Shown here: piece after piece, positions 1 to 9,184 of the stretch
Numbering within the stretch: the first letter of the stretch is position 1
Layout: each line of letters opens with the position of its first letter
Assembly (NCBI RefSeq): GCF_000521485.1
Contig: NZ_BAVS01000001.1
Coordinates: 248,001 to 312,000 of the forward strand
Length of the DNA stretch: 64,000 nucleotides
Direction: 5' to 3'
From: Gracilibacillus boraciitolerans JCM 21714
GTDB lineage: Bacteria; Bacillota; Bacilli; Bacillales; Amphibacillaceae
The notes under the pieces: generated by a model
Seen by the model: the letters and a program-made list of their open reading frames with translations, nothing else
The model's database searches: none
Told to the model about the DNA's origin: nothing
Program-made: the position numbers and the translations under genes

Positions 1-70
1 GTATTATTTTATTTCGTTACTATGAATATAAGTGAAGTTGAATAAGTGATAAATAGAAAGGTTGAAATCT

Positions 71-1345
71 TTGGATAATACTATTGAACAAGCTATTGAA
101 ATGATTCATATTGGTGAAATAAAAGAAGCATTAACACTTTTACAAGAAGCAGCGAATAATGCTGATATTAATACAAAAATTGAAATTGCTCAGCTTTTTA
201 TCGAATTAGGAAACCAGGATCTTGCAGAAACAATATTGGAAGAAATTATACAACAAGAACCAGAAAATAGCGATGCGAAACTAATGTATGCGGACATTAT
301 GATCGATGATAACCACGATGAGCAAGCAATTGAAATCCTAAATGAAGTGAAAGAGGAAGATCCTAACTATCTCCAGGCATTAATACAATTAGCTGATTTG
401 TATCAAGCGCAAGGGTTATTTGAAGTAGCTGAAAGAAAATTGTTAATTGCAAAAAACATAGCTCCGGAAGAGCCTATAATTGACTTTGCTTTGGGAGAAT
501 TAACTTTTTCATCAGGTGACTATCATAAATCCATTATCTATTATGAGAAATTATATAAAATAGCAAAAGAATTTGCAGGAGTAAACATAGCTGGCAGATT
601 AGCCGAAGCTTACGCATTCAATGGAGAATTCGAAGAATCCTTTCAGTATTATCAAACAATTGAAACTAATGATCCAGAGACACTATTTCGCTATGGTTTT
701 TTAGCATATAAATCTGAACGTTTTGAAATCGCGATTCAAGCATGGGAAAAATTGCTGGAAGAGGAATTGGAATATCCCTCCGTTTATTTATATTTAGCAA
801 ATGCCTACGAGGAAGAGGGTCTTATCCAAGAAGCTATCGAAACAGCCACTCAAGGAGTTGATATGGATCCATTTAATAAAGAAATATGGTTTACTGCAGG
901 AAGATTAGCATTAAAAGACGGTGAAACAGATAAAGCAATCGAATTTGCCAATAAAGCAATTTCTTTGGATAGTGAATACCAGGAAGCATTGTTATTCCTG
1001 ATAGAAGCGCATAAAAACCGGGATAATCATAAGGAAGTTATCGCCCTCCTTAGTGATACCGTAGATATTGAACATCTTGATGGAATATTTTATTGGGAGC
1101 TTGCAAAAGCATATAATGAGGAAGAAGACTTTAAACAGGCATTAAATGCTTATCAAAACGCATACAATAAAATGAAGGATGATACGGACTTCTTAAAAGA
1201 TTATGGATACTTTTTAATAGAAGAAGGGAGGATCGAAAAAGCAGTTAAAATATTTGAGAAATATATGACAATAGAACCATCAGATTCTGATATACAACAT
1301 TATGTCCAGCGTTTAAATGAACAAAATAATGATACTCTCTTATAG
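71..1345 (+). CDS. ypiA: Tetratricopeptide-repeat protein YpiA
   Basis: A protein of about 424 residues made almost entirely of TPR-type helical pairs, with repeated 'A..Y...G....A' spacing and repeats such as 'YLALANAYEEEG'-like segments through the C-terminal half. It has no signal peptide or membrane segment, so it is probably a cytoplasmic scaffold. TTG at 71 is preferred over TTG at 62 because AGAAAGG ends about nine bases before it. It heads the ypiA-ypiB-ypiF-qcrABC order known from Bacillus subtilis. The molecular partner is not evident from the sequence. Confidence 0.85.
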   Translation: MDNTIEQAIEMIHIGEIKEALTLLQEAANNADINTKIEIAQLFIELGNQDLAETILEEIIQQEPENSDAKLMYADIMIDDNHDEQAIEILNEVKEEDPNYLQALIQLADLYQAQGLFEVAERKLLIAKNIAPEEPIIDFALGELTFSSGDYHKSIIYYEKLYKIAKEFAGVNIAGRLAEAYAFNGEFEESFQYYQTIETNDPETLFRYGFLAYKSERFEIAIQAWEKLLEEELEYPSVYLYLANAYEEEGLIQEAIETATQGVDMDPFNKEIWFTAGRLALKDGETDKAIEFANKAISLDSEYQEALLFLIEAHKNRDNHKEVIALLSDTVDIEHLDGIFYWELAKAYNEEEDFKQALNAYQNAYNKMKDDTDFLKDYGYFLIEEGRIEKAVKIFEKYMTIEPSDSDIQHYVQRLNEQNNDTLL

Positions 1346-1363
1346 ATGGAGGGGAAAGATAAC

Positions 1364-1927
1364 TTGGAAACTACTATTCGGGTTGAAGATAAAAAAATAT
1401 TTATTCAATGGTTTTTAAGTCATTATCAATTAAAAAAACGAGAAAGTGTGTGGATTTTAAATTACTTATTGAATCATGAGTTGCTCCTAGAACAAGTTCA
1501 TTTTGTATTGGAGGCCCGCTTTTGTCCAAGAGCAATGATAATTTCTACTCATTGTTCTAAAGAAATAGCTTTTCGTTTTTATAAGAAGCATATTGTAACA
1601 ACAGATGCAGATAAATCGTTCCATGATATTCGTTTACATGCTAAGGAACCAATATATGTTCAATTAAATTTCAAGAATTCGAATCAGAGTATTCCATATA
1701 TAAAAGTGTTGGAGGATAATCCATTTATCCCGGACGACTATTTTCTTACTAAGAGTGATAAAAAAATGGCAGATGAATGGTTGGAATATTCATTATATGA
1801 GTATCAAAAAGAAGTCTTAATTAGTAAAATAAATGAAGCACTAGATCAAAAAGATCATCAATTATTTAACTATTATTCAGATCAATTAAAGGAATTGGAA
1901 AGTTCATTTATTATAAAAAGTGAGTAA
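1364..1927 (+). CDS. ypiB: UPF0302/IDEAL-domain protein YpiB
   Basis: About 187 residues. The N-terminal part carries the UPF0302 signature, including 'RESVWILNYLLNHE', 'CPRAMIIST' and 'TTDADKSFHDIR'. The C-terminal helix (roughly residues 150-180) matches the IDEAL domain. GGAGGGG at 1348-1354 sits nine bases before TTG 1364, which makes that the likely start; the in-frame ATG at 1346 overlaps the ribosome site. The gene follows ypiA directly and precedes ypiF, as in Bacillus subtilis. The biochemical role is not visible in the sequence. Confidence 0.85.
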   Translation: METTIRVEDKKIFIQWFLSHYQLKKRESVWILNYLLNHELLLEQVHFVLEARFCPRAMIISTHCSKEIAFRFYKKHIVTTDADKSFHDIRLHAKEPIYVQLNFKNSNQSIPYIKVLEDNPFIPDDYFLTKSDKKMADEWLEYSLYEYQKEVLISKINEALDQKDHQLFNYYSDQLKELESSFIIKSE

Positions 1928-2011
1928 AAAGAGTAACGGGAGAGCCAACAAGTATGGTGCATTCCGTTTCTTTTTATGTTAAATTAGGAGCATGGATCAG
2001 GAGGTGTAAAA

Positions 2012-2473
2012 ATGAAATGGCAACCTAAAGACATTGCGTCATACTTTCAATCTGAAGAATATATTGACACACTTTGTATTCCGCTTATTCCAATCACTTT
2101 AAATAATCAGCCAGAGACTGCAAAAAAAGCAGATCAACAAAAATCCTTACAAATAATAGCAGACGAATTAGAAAGAAACTTTAAGGGGGGGAGAATATTT
2201 TTAAGTCCTAGTTATACATATATTTCAGGAAATAATGATCGACAGGAAATTAATCGTCTTAATAATTGGACAAGCTCTTTATCAAGTGATCATTTCACAT
2301 ATATCTTTTATTTGACATATGACGTCAATTGGAAAAGATTTGAGCAAGATATGGATGGTAATTTAATCTGGCTAACTGCACCAATAATAGAAGATTATCA
2401 ATCACAACAAACAAAAAAGTGGGTGCAGGAACAATCCATTCAAATCAGTGCACTTATTAGAAGCTATTGGTAA
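2012..2473 (+). CDS. ypiF: YpiF family protein (DUF2487)
   Basis: 153 residues, soluble, starting at an ATG preceded by a clear AGGAGGTG site. It begins 'MKWQPKDIASYFQSEEYIDT' and matches the YpiF/DUF2487 family from memory of the Bacillus subtilis order ypiB-ypiF-qcrA. A G7 run at 2185-2191 encodes 'KGGR' where 'KGR' would be expected; this is one of the three-base G-run excesses seen across the window. No enzymatic motif is visible. Confidence 0.8.
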   Translation: MKWQPKDIASYFQSEEYIDTLCIPLIPITLNNQPETAKKADQQKSLQIIADELERNFKGGRIFLSPSYTYISGNNDRQEINRLNNWTSSLSSDHFTYIFYLTYDVNWKRFEQDMDGNLIWLTAPIIEDYQSQQTKKWVQEQSIQISALIRSYW

Positions 2474-2614
2474 ATAGAAATATTTATAGAAAAACATCTT
2501 AAAAGAATAGAATTTATTGACCACAGCTTTAGTTTAAGCTATCATAGTAATGTCCTAGTAACATAAGAGTTTATAATCCATGAAGTCGGAATATGTGTAG
2601 AGGGGGGGTAAACA

Positions 2615-3117
2615 ATGTCAGAGAAAAAGCACAAGTGTCCCGTCGGCAATTTTTAAATTATACATTAACAGGTGTTGGTGGTTTTATGGCTGCAGGAATG
2701 CTTGCACCAATGGTTCGTTTTGCAATTGACCCAGTGTTACAAGCATCTGGTACTGAAGATATGCATGCAGTAGTCGAGGTATCAGAAATTACTACAGAAC
2801 CACAACGCTTTGATTGGACAATTAAACAAGTTGATGCTTGGTACACATCGGATGTAATCCATAGTGCTTGGATATATAAAAACGAAAAAGACGAAATAAT
2901 TGCTTTGTCACCAATATGTAAGCACTTAGGATGTGCGGTAAGTTGGGCATCTAATGAAGAATATCCGAACGAGTTTTACTGTCCATGTCACGGAGGACGC
3001 TATTATAAGAATGGTTTAAATGTACCAAACACTCCACCAAATGCGGCATTGGATCTTTTTCAAAAGGAAGTAAAAGATGGTACATTATATCTTGGAGCGC
3101 AATGCCAAACCCTGTAA
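2615..3117 (+). CDS. qcrA: Menaquinol:cytochrome c reductase, Rieske iron-sulfur subunit (frameshifted here)
   Basis: Rieske subunit of the b6c-type complex, which passes electrons from menaquinol to cytochrome c at the outer face of the membrane. A twin-arginine motif 'SRRQFLNYT' and hydrophobic stretch at the N-terminus fit Tat export. The cluster ligands are in 'CKHLGC' and 'CPCHGG'. The best start is ATG 2615 behind a G-rich site. It lies one frame away from the body, and the A5 run at 2624-2628 would need one more A to give 'MSEKKAQVSRRQF'. The full length would then be 167 residues, normal for the family. The break is probably a sequence error. Confidence 0.9.
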
Positions 3118-3140
3118 CGGAAGGAGGGGGGGCATCATAA

Positions 3141-3815
3141 ATGTTACAAAAAATGTATGATTGGATTGATGAACGTGTAGATATTACTCCACTCTGGCGT
3201 GATATTGCAGATCACGAAGTTCCAGAGCATGTAAATCCTGCACATCATTTTTCAGCATTTGTTTATTGCTTTGGTGGCTTAACTTTTTTTGTTACAGTCA
3301 TACAAATCTTATCTGGAATGTTTTTAACGATGTATTATGTTCCTGATATTGAAAATGCTTGGCGATCTGTTTATTATTTACAAACACAAGTTGCACACGG
3401 ACAAATCGTAAGAGGAATGCATCACTGGGGAGCAAGTGTTGTAATTGTCATGTTATTTTTACATACTTTACGTGTTTTCTTCCAAGGTGCTTATAAGAAA
3501 CCGCGTGAGCTAAACTGGATGGTTGGGGTACTGATCTTTTTTGTAATGCTTGCATTAGGTCTAACAGGTTACTTGTTACCATGGGATAATAAAGCATACT
3601 TTGCAACAGTGGTTACACTTCAAATTGCAGAAGGTATACCAGTAATCGGTGAAATGGCAAAAACACTATTAAATGGTGATCCAAATATAGTAGGTGCCCA
3701 AACATTAGCTAGGTTCTTTGCGATTCATGTGTTCTTTTTACCAGCTGCACTTTTTGTCTTGATGGCTGTTCACTTTATTATGATTCGTAAACAAGGAATT
3801 TCTGGTCCACTATAG
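3141..3815 (+). CDS. qcrB: Cytochrome b6 subunit of menaquinol:cytochrome c reductase
   Basis: 224 residues with four hydrophobic helices and the paired histidines of a b6-type cytochrome ('MHHWGAS', 'FLHTLRVFF', 'AIHVFF', 'MAVHFIMI'). 'GYLLPWDNKAYFAT' is the quinol-site region. It follows qcrA by 23 bases and precedes qcrC, so the three form one operon encoding the respiratory complex. An AAGGAGG-rich ribosome site (with a G7 run at 3126-3132) precedes ATG 3141. Confidence 0.95.
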   Translation: MLQKMYDWIDERVDITPLWRDIADHEVPEHVNPAHHFSAFVYCFGGLTFFVTVIQILSGMFLTMYYVPDIENAWRSVYYLQTQVAHGQIVRGMHHWGASVVIVMLFLHTLRVFFQGAYKKPRELNWMVGVLIFFVMLALGLTGYLLPWDNKAYFATVVTLQIAEGIPVIGEMAKTLLNGDPNIVGAQTLARFFAIHVFFLPAALFVLMAVHFIMIRKQGISGPL

Positions 3816-3841
3816 AATGTAGCTAAGAAGGAGGTAAATCT

Positions 3842-4633
3842 GTGAAGAGAGGTAAAGGAATGACGTTTGTTGGTGATTCACGTATACCTGCCAATAAACA
3901 AAAATTTATTCCAAAAGACTATTCAGAATATCCTGGTAGAACGGAAGCATTTTGGCCAAACTTTCTTTTGAAGGAATGGTTAGTGGGAGCTGTATTCTTA
4001 GTCGGATTTTTATGTCTAACTGTTGCTCATCCGGCGCCGTTAGAAAAAATGGCTGATCCAACTGATACTGCGTATTTACCGTTACCAGACTGGTATTTCT
4101 TATTTTTATATCAATTATTGAAATATAAGTTTGCAAGTGGTGCTTTCTTCGTAATGGGTGCAATCATTATTCCTGGTTTGGCATTTGGAGCGTTACTGTT
4201 AGCTCCTTTCCTTGATAGAGGAAAAGAACGTCGGCCACATAAGCGACCCATTACAACAGGACTGATGCTGTTAGCTTTTATTGCTGTTTTTTGGTTAACA
4301 TATGAAGCTGCAGGTCATGTTGATTGGAAGGCAAAGGCAGAAAACAATAAACCTGTCTTGCCTGAAGAAAATGCAGTTGAGATAGATGAATCTGACCCAG
4401 GTTACGCCATTTATGAAGCTAATAGTTGCATTCAATGTCATGGTGGTGACTTAAATGGCGGAGCTGCTGCTCCTTCTTTAATAGGAATTGATAAAAGTGT
4501 CGATGAAATTAAAGATATCGCAGTTAATGGTATTGATACAATGCCAGCAGGTCAATTCGAAGGTACGGATGAAGAACTGCAACAACTTGCAGAATTTATC
4601 GTTTCAGTAAATGAACAAGCTACAGAAGAATAA
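3842..4633 (+). CDS. qcrC: Subunit IV/cytochrome c fusion of menaquinol:cytochrome c reductase
   Basis: 263 residues. The N-terminal half has three transmembrane segments and 'PLPDWYFLFLYQLLKY', the PEWY-like quinol oxidation motif of subunit IV. The C-terminal part, after a linker near residue 170, is a cytochrome c domain with heme motif 'CIQCH' and distal Met in 'DTMPAGQF'. This fusion is the usual Bacillaceae arrangement. GTG 3842 is chosen because AAGGAGG lies eight bases upstream. A strong terminator follows the stop codon. Confidence 0.95.
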   Translation: MKRGKGMTFVGDSRIPANKQKFIPKDYSEYPGRTEAFWPNFLLKEWLVGAVFLVGFLCLTVAHPAPLEKMADPTDTAYLPLPDWYFLFLYQLLKYKFASGAFFVMGAIIIPGLAFGALLLAPFLDRGKERRPHKRPITTGLMLLAFIAVFWLTYEAAGHVDWKAKAENNKPVLPEENAVEIDESDPGYAIYEANSCIQCHGGDLNGGAAAPSLIGIDKSVDEIKDIAVNGIDTMPAGQFEGTDEELQQLAEFIVSVNEQATEE

Positions 4634-4643
4634 GTTTTTTCTC

Positions 4644-4677
4644 ACCCTCGCTCATCACAAAATGAGCGAGGGTTTTT
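4644..4677 (+). terminator. Intrinsic terminator after qcrC
   Basis: ACCCTCGCTCAT pairs perfectly with ATGAGCGAGGGT across a six-base loop and is followed by TTTTTAT. It ends the ypiABF-qcrABC unit. Confidence 0.92.
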
Positions 4678-4707
4678 ATCTAGTTTATAGGAGTGGAAGA
4701 TACTTTA

Positions 4708-5288
4708 ATGATTAAAAATATATTGTTTCACCCTCAATTTATTGTCATTTTATTAATAATTAATTTATTTGGAACTATTTATGGTTATCTATGGTATGGA
4801 AATCAATTAAGTAATACTCCGATCTATTTCCTTCCTTTTGTTCCAGATAGCCCAACCGCCAGCTTATTTTTTACGATTTTTTTGTTTTTTATTTTAAAAG
4901 GGAAAAATATACCCTTAATAGAAGCATTGGCATTTACTACTTTGGTGAAATATGGATTATGGGCTGTAGTAATGAACATGTTAACATTATTAGTTAATGG
5001 AAGTCTAAGTTGGCAAAGCTATATGCTGATCGCTCCCATGGAGCAATGGCTATTCAAGCCTTCCTTTACGCACCACTATATAAAATTAAAATATCACATT
5101 TAACGATTGCGGCAATATGGCTATTACATAATGAAATAATAGATTATATTTTTGATATGATGCCAACCTATGGAAGTTTATCGAATTATCAAAATCAAAT
5201 AGGTTATTTTACTTTCTGGTTATCTATCGTCGTTATTATTGTGGTTTATCAAATATCTGTAAAAAAACAAATAAAAAACATGTCGTAA
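4708..5288 (+). CDS. ypjA: YpjA membrane protein (DUF1405), frameshifted here
   Basis: Multi-pass membrane protein with about six hydrophobic segments, lying between qcrC and ypjB as in Bacillus subtilis. The first reading frame runs to about 5030 ('WQSYMLI') and continues one frame over with 'SHGAMAIQAFLYAPLYKI', the conserved family segment. One missing base near 5031 restores 193 residues. ATG 4708 has GGAAG eight bases upstream; GTG 4693 is the alternative start. Function is unknown. Confidence 0.82.
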
Positions 5289-5431
5289 CGAGCGATTAAA
5301 ATGGTTCAATTATCTACTTGAATGCATAACTACTTATTCCTTTTCATATATTTGTGTAAAGTAAGGCTTTTTATAAGCATCTGTCTTACCAAAGAATGAT
5401 ATCGTAATAAACGGAAGAAGGGGGGGTATGT

Positions 5432-6159
5432 GTGTGCATTCGATTATTTACAGCAGTTTTATTTTCTTTACTTATAATACAAGCTTTTGCTTCCTCTAAT
5501 CTTATGGCAAAAACGGAAACAGATACCTACTATATAAAATCATTTGAAAGACTTGTTGAAGAGCAGCGCTATGATATTGCTGCACAATTATTGGAAAAGA
5601 ATAAAAAACAGCTTGTTAAAAGTGCTGCCGGTATTAATGATAAAAGTGCATTACTTCTGAAACAATATATGGAAGATAACATTACTATTTTGCAAAGTGA
5701 CACAAAAACACCAACTGAGAAAACAATTGCTACCAAACAGACTATTATTCTATGGGACGCTATTGTTTACGAAAATGCACCACTTTGGATGACATGGAAA
5801 CAAGAACTAGAGAGTAAAATGGATAGCTTTTGGCCCAGGAAGAAGTCGATTCAAGTGACTTAACGGAGATCGCTTATTACGTTACTGTTTTATCCCCCCC
5901 TGTTGCTCAATTGCATTTGGATGATGATCAATTTAAATCATACCAGCAATCTATATATTTATTATCAAAAGATCATAATAATTATAATGAAATAGAAATT
6001 GAAGAAACGTTTGCTCAAATTTCTCAATTAAATATAGATACATGGAGTAAAGCAAACGCACATTATACACATTGGCTCATATTCATAGTTATGGGATTTA
6101 TTTTTCTTAGTTTATCTTATGTCGCATGGGCAAAATACAAAGCAGAAACAACCGGATAA
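5432..6159 (+). CDS. ypjB: Sporulation protein YpjB, frameshifted here
   Basis: An exported, membrane-anchored protein. It has an N-terminal signal peptide ending near 'SSNLMA', a helical body and a C-terminal transmembrane segment ('WLIFIVMGFIFLSLSYV'). This is the layout of YpjB, a sporulation-associated protein. The frame breaks near 5828-5831; one extra T in the TTTT run gives 'MDSFLAQEEVDSSDL' and 242 residues in all. A C7 run at 5894-5900 adds a proline ('LSPPVAQ'). GTG 5432 follows a G7 ribosome site. Confidence 0.82.
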
Positions 6160-6423
6160 ATAAATTGATCTGTCAACATAATTTGACTAATCTTTGTGTG
6201 TAATGAATCATATTGTTATTGTATACTCAAGAATCTTTTAAATAAGAAAAAAAGGTTTTCAATGAAGCAGCTTCAACCTATGTTACGGCAACACTCGTAA
6301 CAGTAGCTGAATTAATTTGCTTTGCATCAATGTTTTTCCTTGCAAATGATGATTAATATTAAATATGATAAAAGGCAGATGGGTATCTATCTGTCTTTTT
6401 ATTTTGTCAAAGGAGGATGTGCC
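6160..6423 (+). other. 264-base gap between ypjB and ypjD
   Basis: It holds a terminator-like hairpin at 6371-6402. A short open stretch (about 6252-6356) encodes a hydrophobic tail ending 'ICFASMFFLANDD' but has no start codon before an in-frame stop. Bacillus subtilis carries ypjC (YitT family) here; the tail does not obviously match it, so I leave it as a possible remnant. Confidence 0.4.
6371..6402 (+). terminator. Hairpin terminator upstream of ypjD
   Basis: GGCAGAT pairs with ATCTGTC and is followed by TTTTTATTTT, just before the ypjD ribosome site AAAGGAGG. It could separate the ypjD-dapB unit from upstream transcription. Confidence 0.55.
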
Positions 6424-6771
6424 ATGTATAATAAAGAAAGTATTCAAGATATGCAAGAAAGAGTAGATCAGTACATTTCACAATTTAAAGAGGGGTATTT
6501 TTCTCCGTTAAGTATGTTAGCACGATTCACCGAAGAAGTTGGAGAATTAGCTAGAGAAGTGAATCATCTATATGGAGAAAAGCCAAAAAAGAATTCTGAA
6601 GCAGAAAACAGTATGGAAGCTGAATTAGGCGATCTATTATTTGTTATGATTTGTTTTGCTAATTCACAAGGTCTTAGTCTTAGTGAAGCATTTGAAAAAA
6701 CAATGAAAAAAATCAAAACACGTGACAAAGATCGTTGGACAAGATGGGAAGACAAGGAGGCAGAAGAATGA
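6424..6771 (+). CDS. ypjD: MazG-type nucleotide pyrophosphohydrolase YpjD
   Basis: 115 residues with the all-alpha NTP-pyrophosphohydrolase metal motif split as 'FTEEVGELAREV' and 'AELGDLLFVMICFAN'. Such enzymes hydrolyse non-canonical or excess nucleoside triphosphates. ATG 6424 has AAAGGAGGA ten bases upstream; longer in-frame starts lack a site. Its stop codon overlaps the dapB start, which implies translational coupling. Confidence 0.9.
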   Translation: MYNKESIQDMQERVDQYISQFKEGYFSPLSMLARFTEEVGELAREVNHLYGEKPKKNSEAENSMEAELGDLLFVMICFANSQGLSLSEAFEKTMKKIKTRDKDRWTRWEDKEAEE

Positions 6772-7570
6772 GTAAAGTGAAAGTAATAATCGCTGGTCCC
6801 AGAGGAAAGATGGGAAGTGAAGCATTGCGCATGATAGAAAAAAATGATGATTTAGAACTAGTGGCATGTTTGGATCATAAATTCGATGGAATGAGCATTA
6901 AGGAATTTGAGAACCTTCCCAATTTAGATGCGAAGATTTATACGGATATAGAAAGCTGCTTTCAGTCTGTTGAGGCAGATGTGTTGGTAGATTTAACAAC
7001 ACCTGAATTTGGTTACTTACATACAAAAACGGCCATAAACTATGGTATCCGACCGGTAGTTGGCACCACTGGTTTTACAGAAGAACAACTCCAGGAAGTG
7101 ACAGACTTAGCAGAGGAGAAAGGTATAGGTGTTATTATCGCACCAAACTTTGCTTTGGGTGCTGTTTTAATGATGCAATTTGCTAAATGGGCAGCAAAGT
7201 ACTTCCCTGATGTGGAGATTATCGAGAAACATCATGATAACAAATTAGATGCACCTTCTGGAACTGCTTTAAAAACAGCAGCATTAATTAAAGAAGTGCG
7301 CCAGTCGAAACTGCAAGGACATCCAGATGAAAAAGAAACCATTCCTTGTGCCAGAGGGGGGCAGATATTGATGGAATGAAAATTCACAGTATGCGATTAC
7401 CAGGACTTGTTGCACATCAAGAAGTTGTATTTGGTTCGACTGGTGAGAACCTCACAATTAAGCATGATTCCTTTCATCGTGAATCTTTCATGACAGGTGT
7501 TAAATTAGCAATTGATAATGTAATGAAATTAGATATATTAGTATATGGTTTAGAAAATATTATGGAATAG
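6768..7570 (+). CDS. dapB: 4-hydroxy-tetrahydrodipicolinate reductase, frameshifted here
   Basis: NAD(P)H-dependent step of the diaminopimelate/lysine pathway, in the cytoplasm. The N-terminal Rossmann motif is '[14 protein letters not shown]'. The substrate region is '[15 protein letters not shown]' and the C-terminus is '[18 protein letters not shown]'. The frame breaks at a G6 run (7356-7361): four Gs give '[13 protein letters not shown]', the family sequence, and 266 residues overall. The gene is essential in most bacteria, so a real null allele is unlikely. dapA, the preceding enzyme, is at 51.3 kb. Confidence 0.93.
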
Positions 7571-7581
7571 GAGTGATTGAC

Positions 7582-7975
7582 ATGAACATTGCTTTAATTG
7601 CACACGATAAGAAGAAAAAAGATATGGTGAATTTTATGGTTGCATATACATCTATTTTAGAAAAGCATACTCTATATGCAACCGGTACAACAGGGAAAAG
7701 GATACAAGAAGCAACAGGACTTCCAATTGAACGCTTTCAGTCTGGTCCACTTGGCGGGGGATCAACAAATCGGTGCTAAAGTCGCCACCAATGATATGGA
7801 TTTACTTATCTTTTTTCGAGATCCGTTAACCGCTCAGCCACATGAACCAGATATTAGTGCCCTAATGCGTTTATGTGACGTCTATCAAATACCGCTTGTA
7901 ACCAACTTGGGTGGGGCAGAAGTTATGGTTAGAGCTCTGGATGCAGGCTTTTTTGATTGGCGAAATTTACAATAG
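7582..7975 (+). CDS. mgsA: Methylglyoxal synthase, frameshifted here
   Basis: Converts glycerone phosphate to methylglyoxal, a bypass of lower glycolysis. Conserved segments are '[10 protein letters not shown]', 'ATGTTGKRI', 'FQSGPLGGD' and '[12 protein letters not shown]', with the catalytic aspartates. The frame shifts at G5 7756-7760; four Gs give 'SGPLGGDQQIGA' and about 130 residues. ATG 7582 has GGAG eight bases upstream. Bacillus subtilis has bshB1 next, but here bshA follows directly. Confidence 0.92.
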
Positions 7976-8053
7976 TTTAGAATCTTTTTATGTTGATTAT
8001 GGACACTGTAAGGACATAAATAAGTATATTTTAAATGTAGGTGGGTAGCTATC

Positions 8054-9184
8054 ATGTTAAAAATTGGGATTATTTGTTATCCATCTGTTGGTGGATCTGG
8101 TATTATTGCGACAGAATTAGGAAAAATGCTCGCAAAAAAAGGTCATGAAATCCATTTTATTACGTCAAGCGTGCCATATCGATTGAATTCTTTTGACCCA
8201 AATATTTATTTTCATGAAGTAGAGGTAAATCATTATCCGGTATTTCAATATCCACCTTATGATTTAGCACTGGCAACTAAGGTGGCAGAGGTAATTGATA
8301 CAGAGCAATTAGATATTATCCATGCTCATTATGCCTTGCCGCATGCTATCTGTGCCATACTAGCTAAGCAAATGGCACATCATCAGGTGAAAATCGTTAC
8401 AACTCTACATGGAACAGATATAACTGTTCTAGGAATTGATTTAAGCTTAAAGAAACTGATTCGTTTTGGAATCGAACAATCAGATGCTGTCACCGCAGTA
8501 TCAAAAAGTCTTGTCAAGCAAACACAAGATATGATACAAGTAGATTGTCCTATCCGTGTCGTCTATAATTTTGTTAATGAAACAGAATATCAACGACAAA
8601 AAGTAAACTTAAAACAAAGATACGGGATCAAATCTGATGAAAAAGTACTTGTTCACATTTCAAATTTCCGTAAAGTGAAACGGTTAGAAGATATTATTCA
8701 CACCTTTCATTTAATTAATAAAAATAAGCCAGCACGGTTATTACTTATTGGTGATGGCCCGGAATATGGCAGAATTCATGAACTGGTAAAAGATTTAGAT
8801 TTAGATAAATGTGTTCATTTTTTAGGAAATCAAAAAAATATCCCTGAACTTCTATCCATTGCAGATATTAAGCTTCTCTTATCTGAGAAAGAAAGTTTCG
8901 GTGTCGTTTTATTAGAAGCTATGGCATGTGGTGTACCATGTATAGGCTCTAATGTTGGAGGTATCCCTGAAGTAATCGAAGATGGGGGTAACAGGTATAT
9001 TGAGGAATTAGGAGACATTGAGGCTTTTGCTGCCCGAACTCAGGAGTTATTAGATGATCGTGTTAAATGGGAACGTTTTTCTGCCAATGCTAAGAAAAGT
9101 GTGTTAGAAAAATTTTCTTCAGAGAGAATTCGAGAAGAATATGAAGCAATATACGATGAAGTATTAGGAAAAACGAATGGATAA
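8054..9184 (+). CDS. bshA: Bacillithiol synthesis glycosyltransferase
   Basis: GT4-family enzyme that joins UDP-GlcNAc to L-malate in the first step of bacillithiol synthesis. 376 residues with the N-terminal 'GSGIIATELGKMLA' loop and the C-terminal 'SEKESFGVVLLEAMACGVP' donor-binding motif. The frame is open throughout, but residues near 311-315 read 'DGGNRYI' where the family has 'DGVTGYI'. One G fewer at 8984-8988 plus one T more at about 8996 would restore it, so two compensating indels are likely. It overlaps cca by eight bases. Confidence 0.93.
   Translation: MLKIGIICYPSVGGSGIIATELGKMLAKKGHEIHFITSSVPYRLNSFDPNIYFHEVEVNHYPVFQYPPYDLALATKVAEVIDTEQLDIIHAHYALPHAICAILAKQMAHHQVKIVTTLHGTDITVLGIDLSLKKLIRFGIEQSDAVTAVSKSLVKQTQDMIQVDCPIRVVYNFVNETEYQRQKVNLKQRYGIKSDEKVLVHISNFRKVKRLEDIIHTFHLINKNKPARLLLIGDGPEYGRIHELVKDLDLDKCVHFLGNQKNIPELLSIADIKLLLSEKESFGVVLLEAMACGVPCIGSNVGGIPEVIEDGGNRYIEELGDIEAFAARTQELLDDRVKWERFSANAKKSVLEKFSSERIREEYEAIYDEVLGKTNG

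Noticed and set aside
6768-7570. dapB, asnS, thyA, ponA and cysK as true pseudogenes of a degrading genome
   Set aside because: Each needs only one or two single-run corrections, both halves keep full conservation, and the genes are central or essential. Sequence error is simpler.
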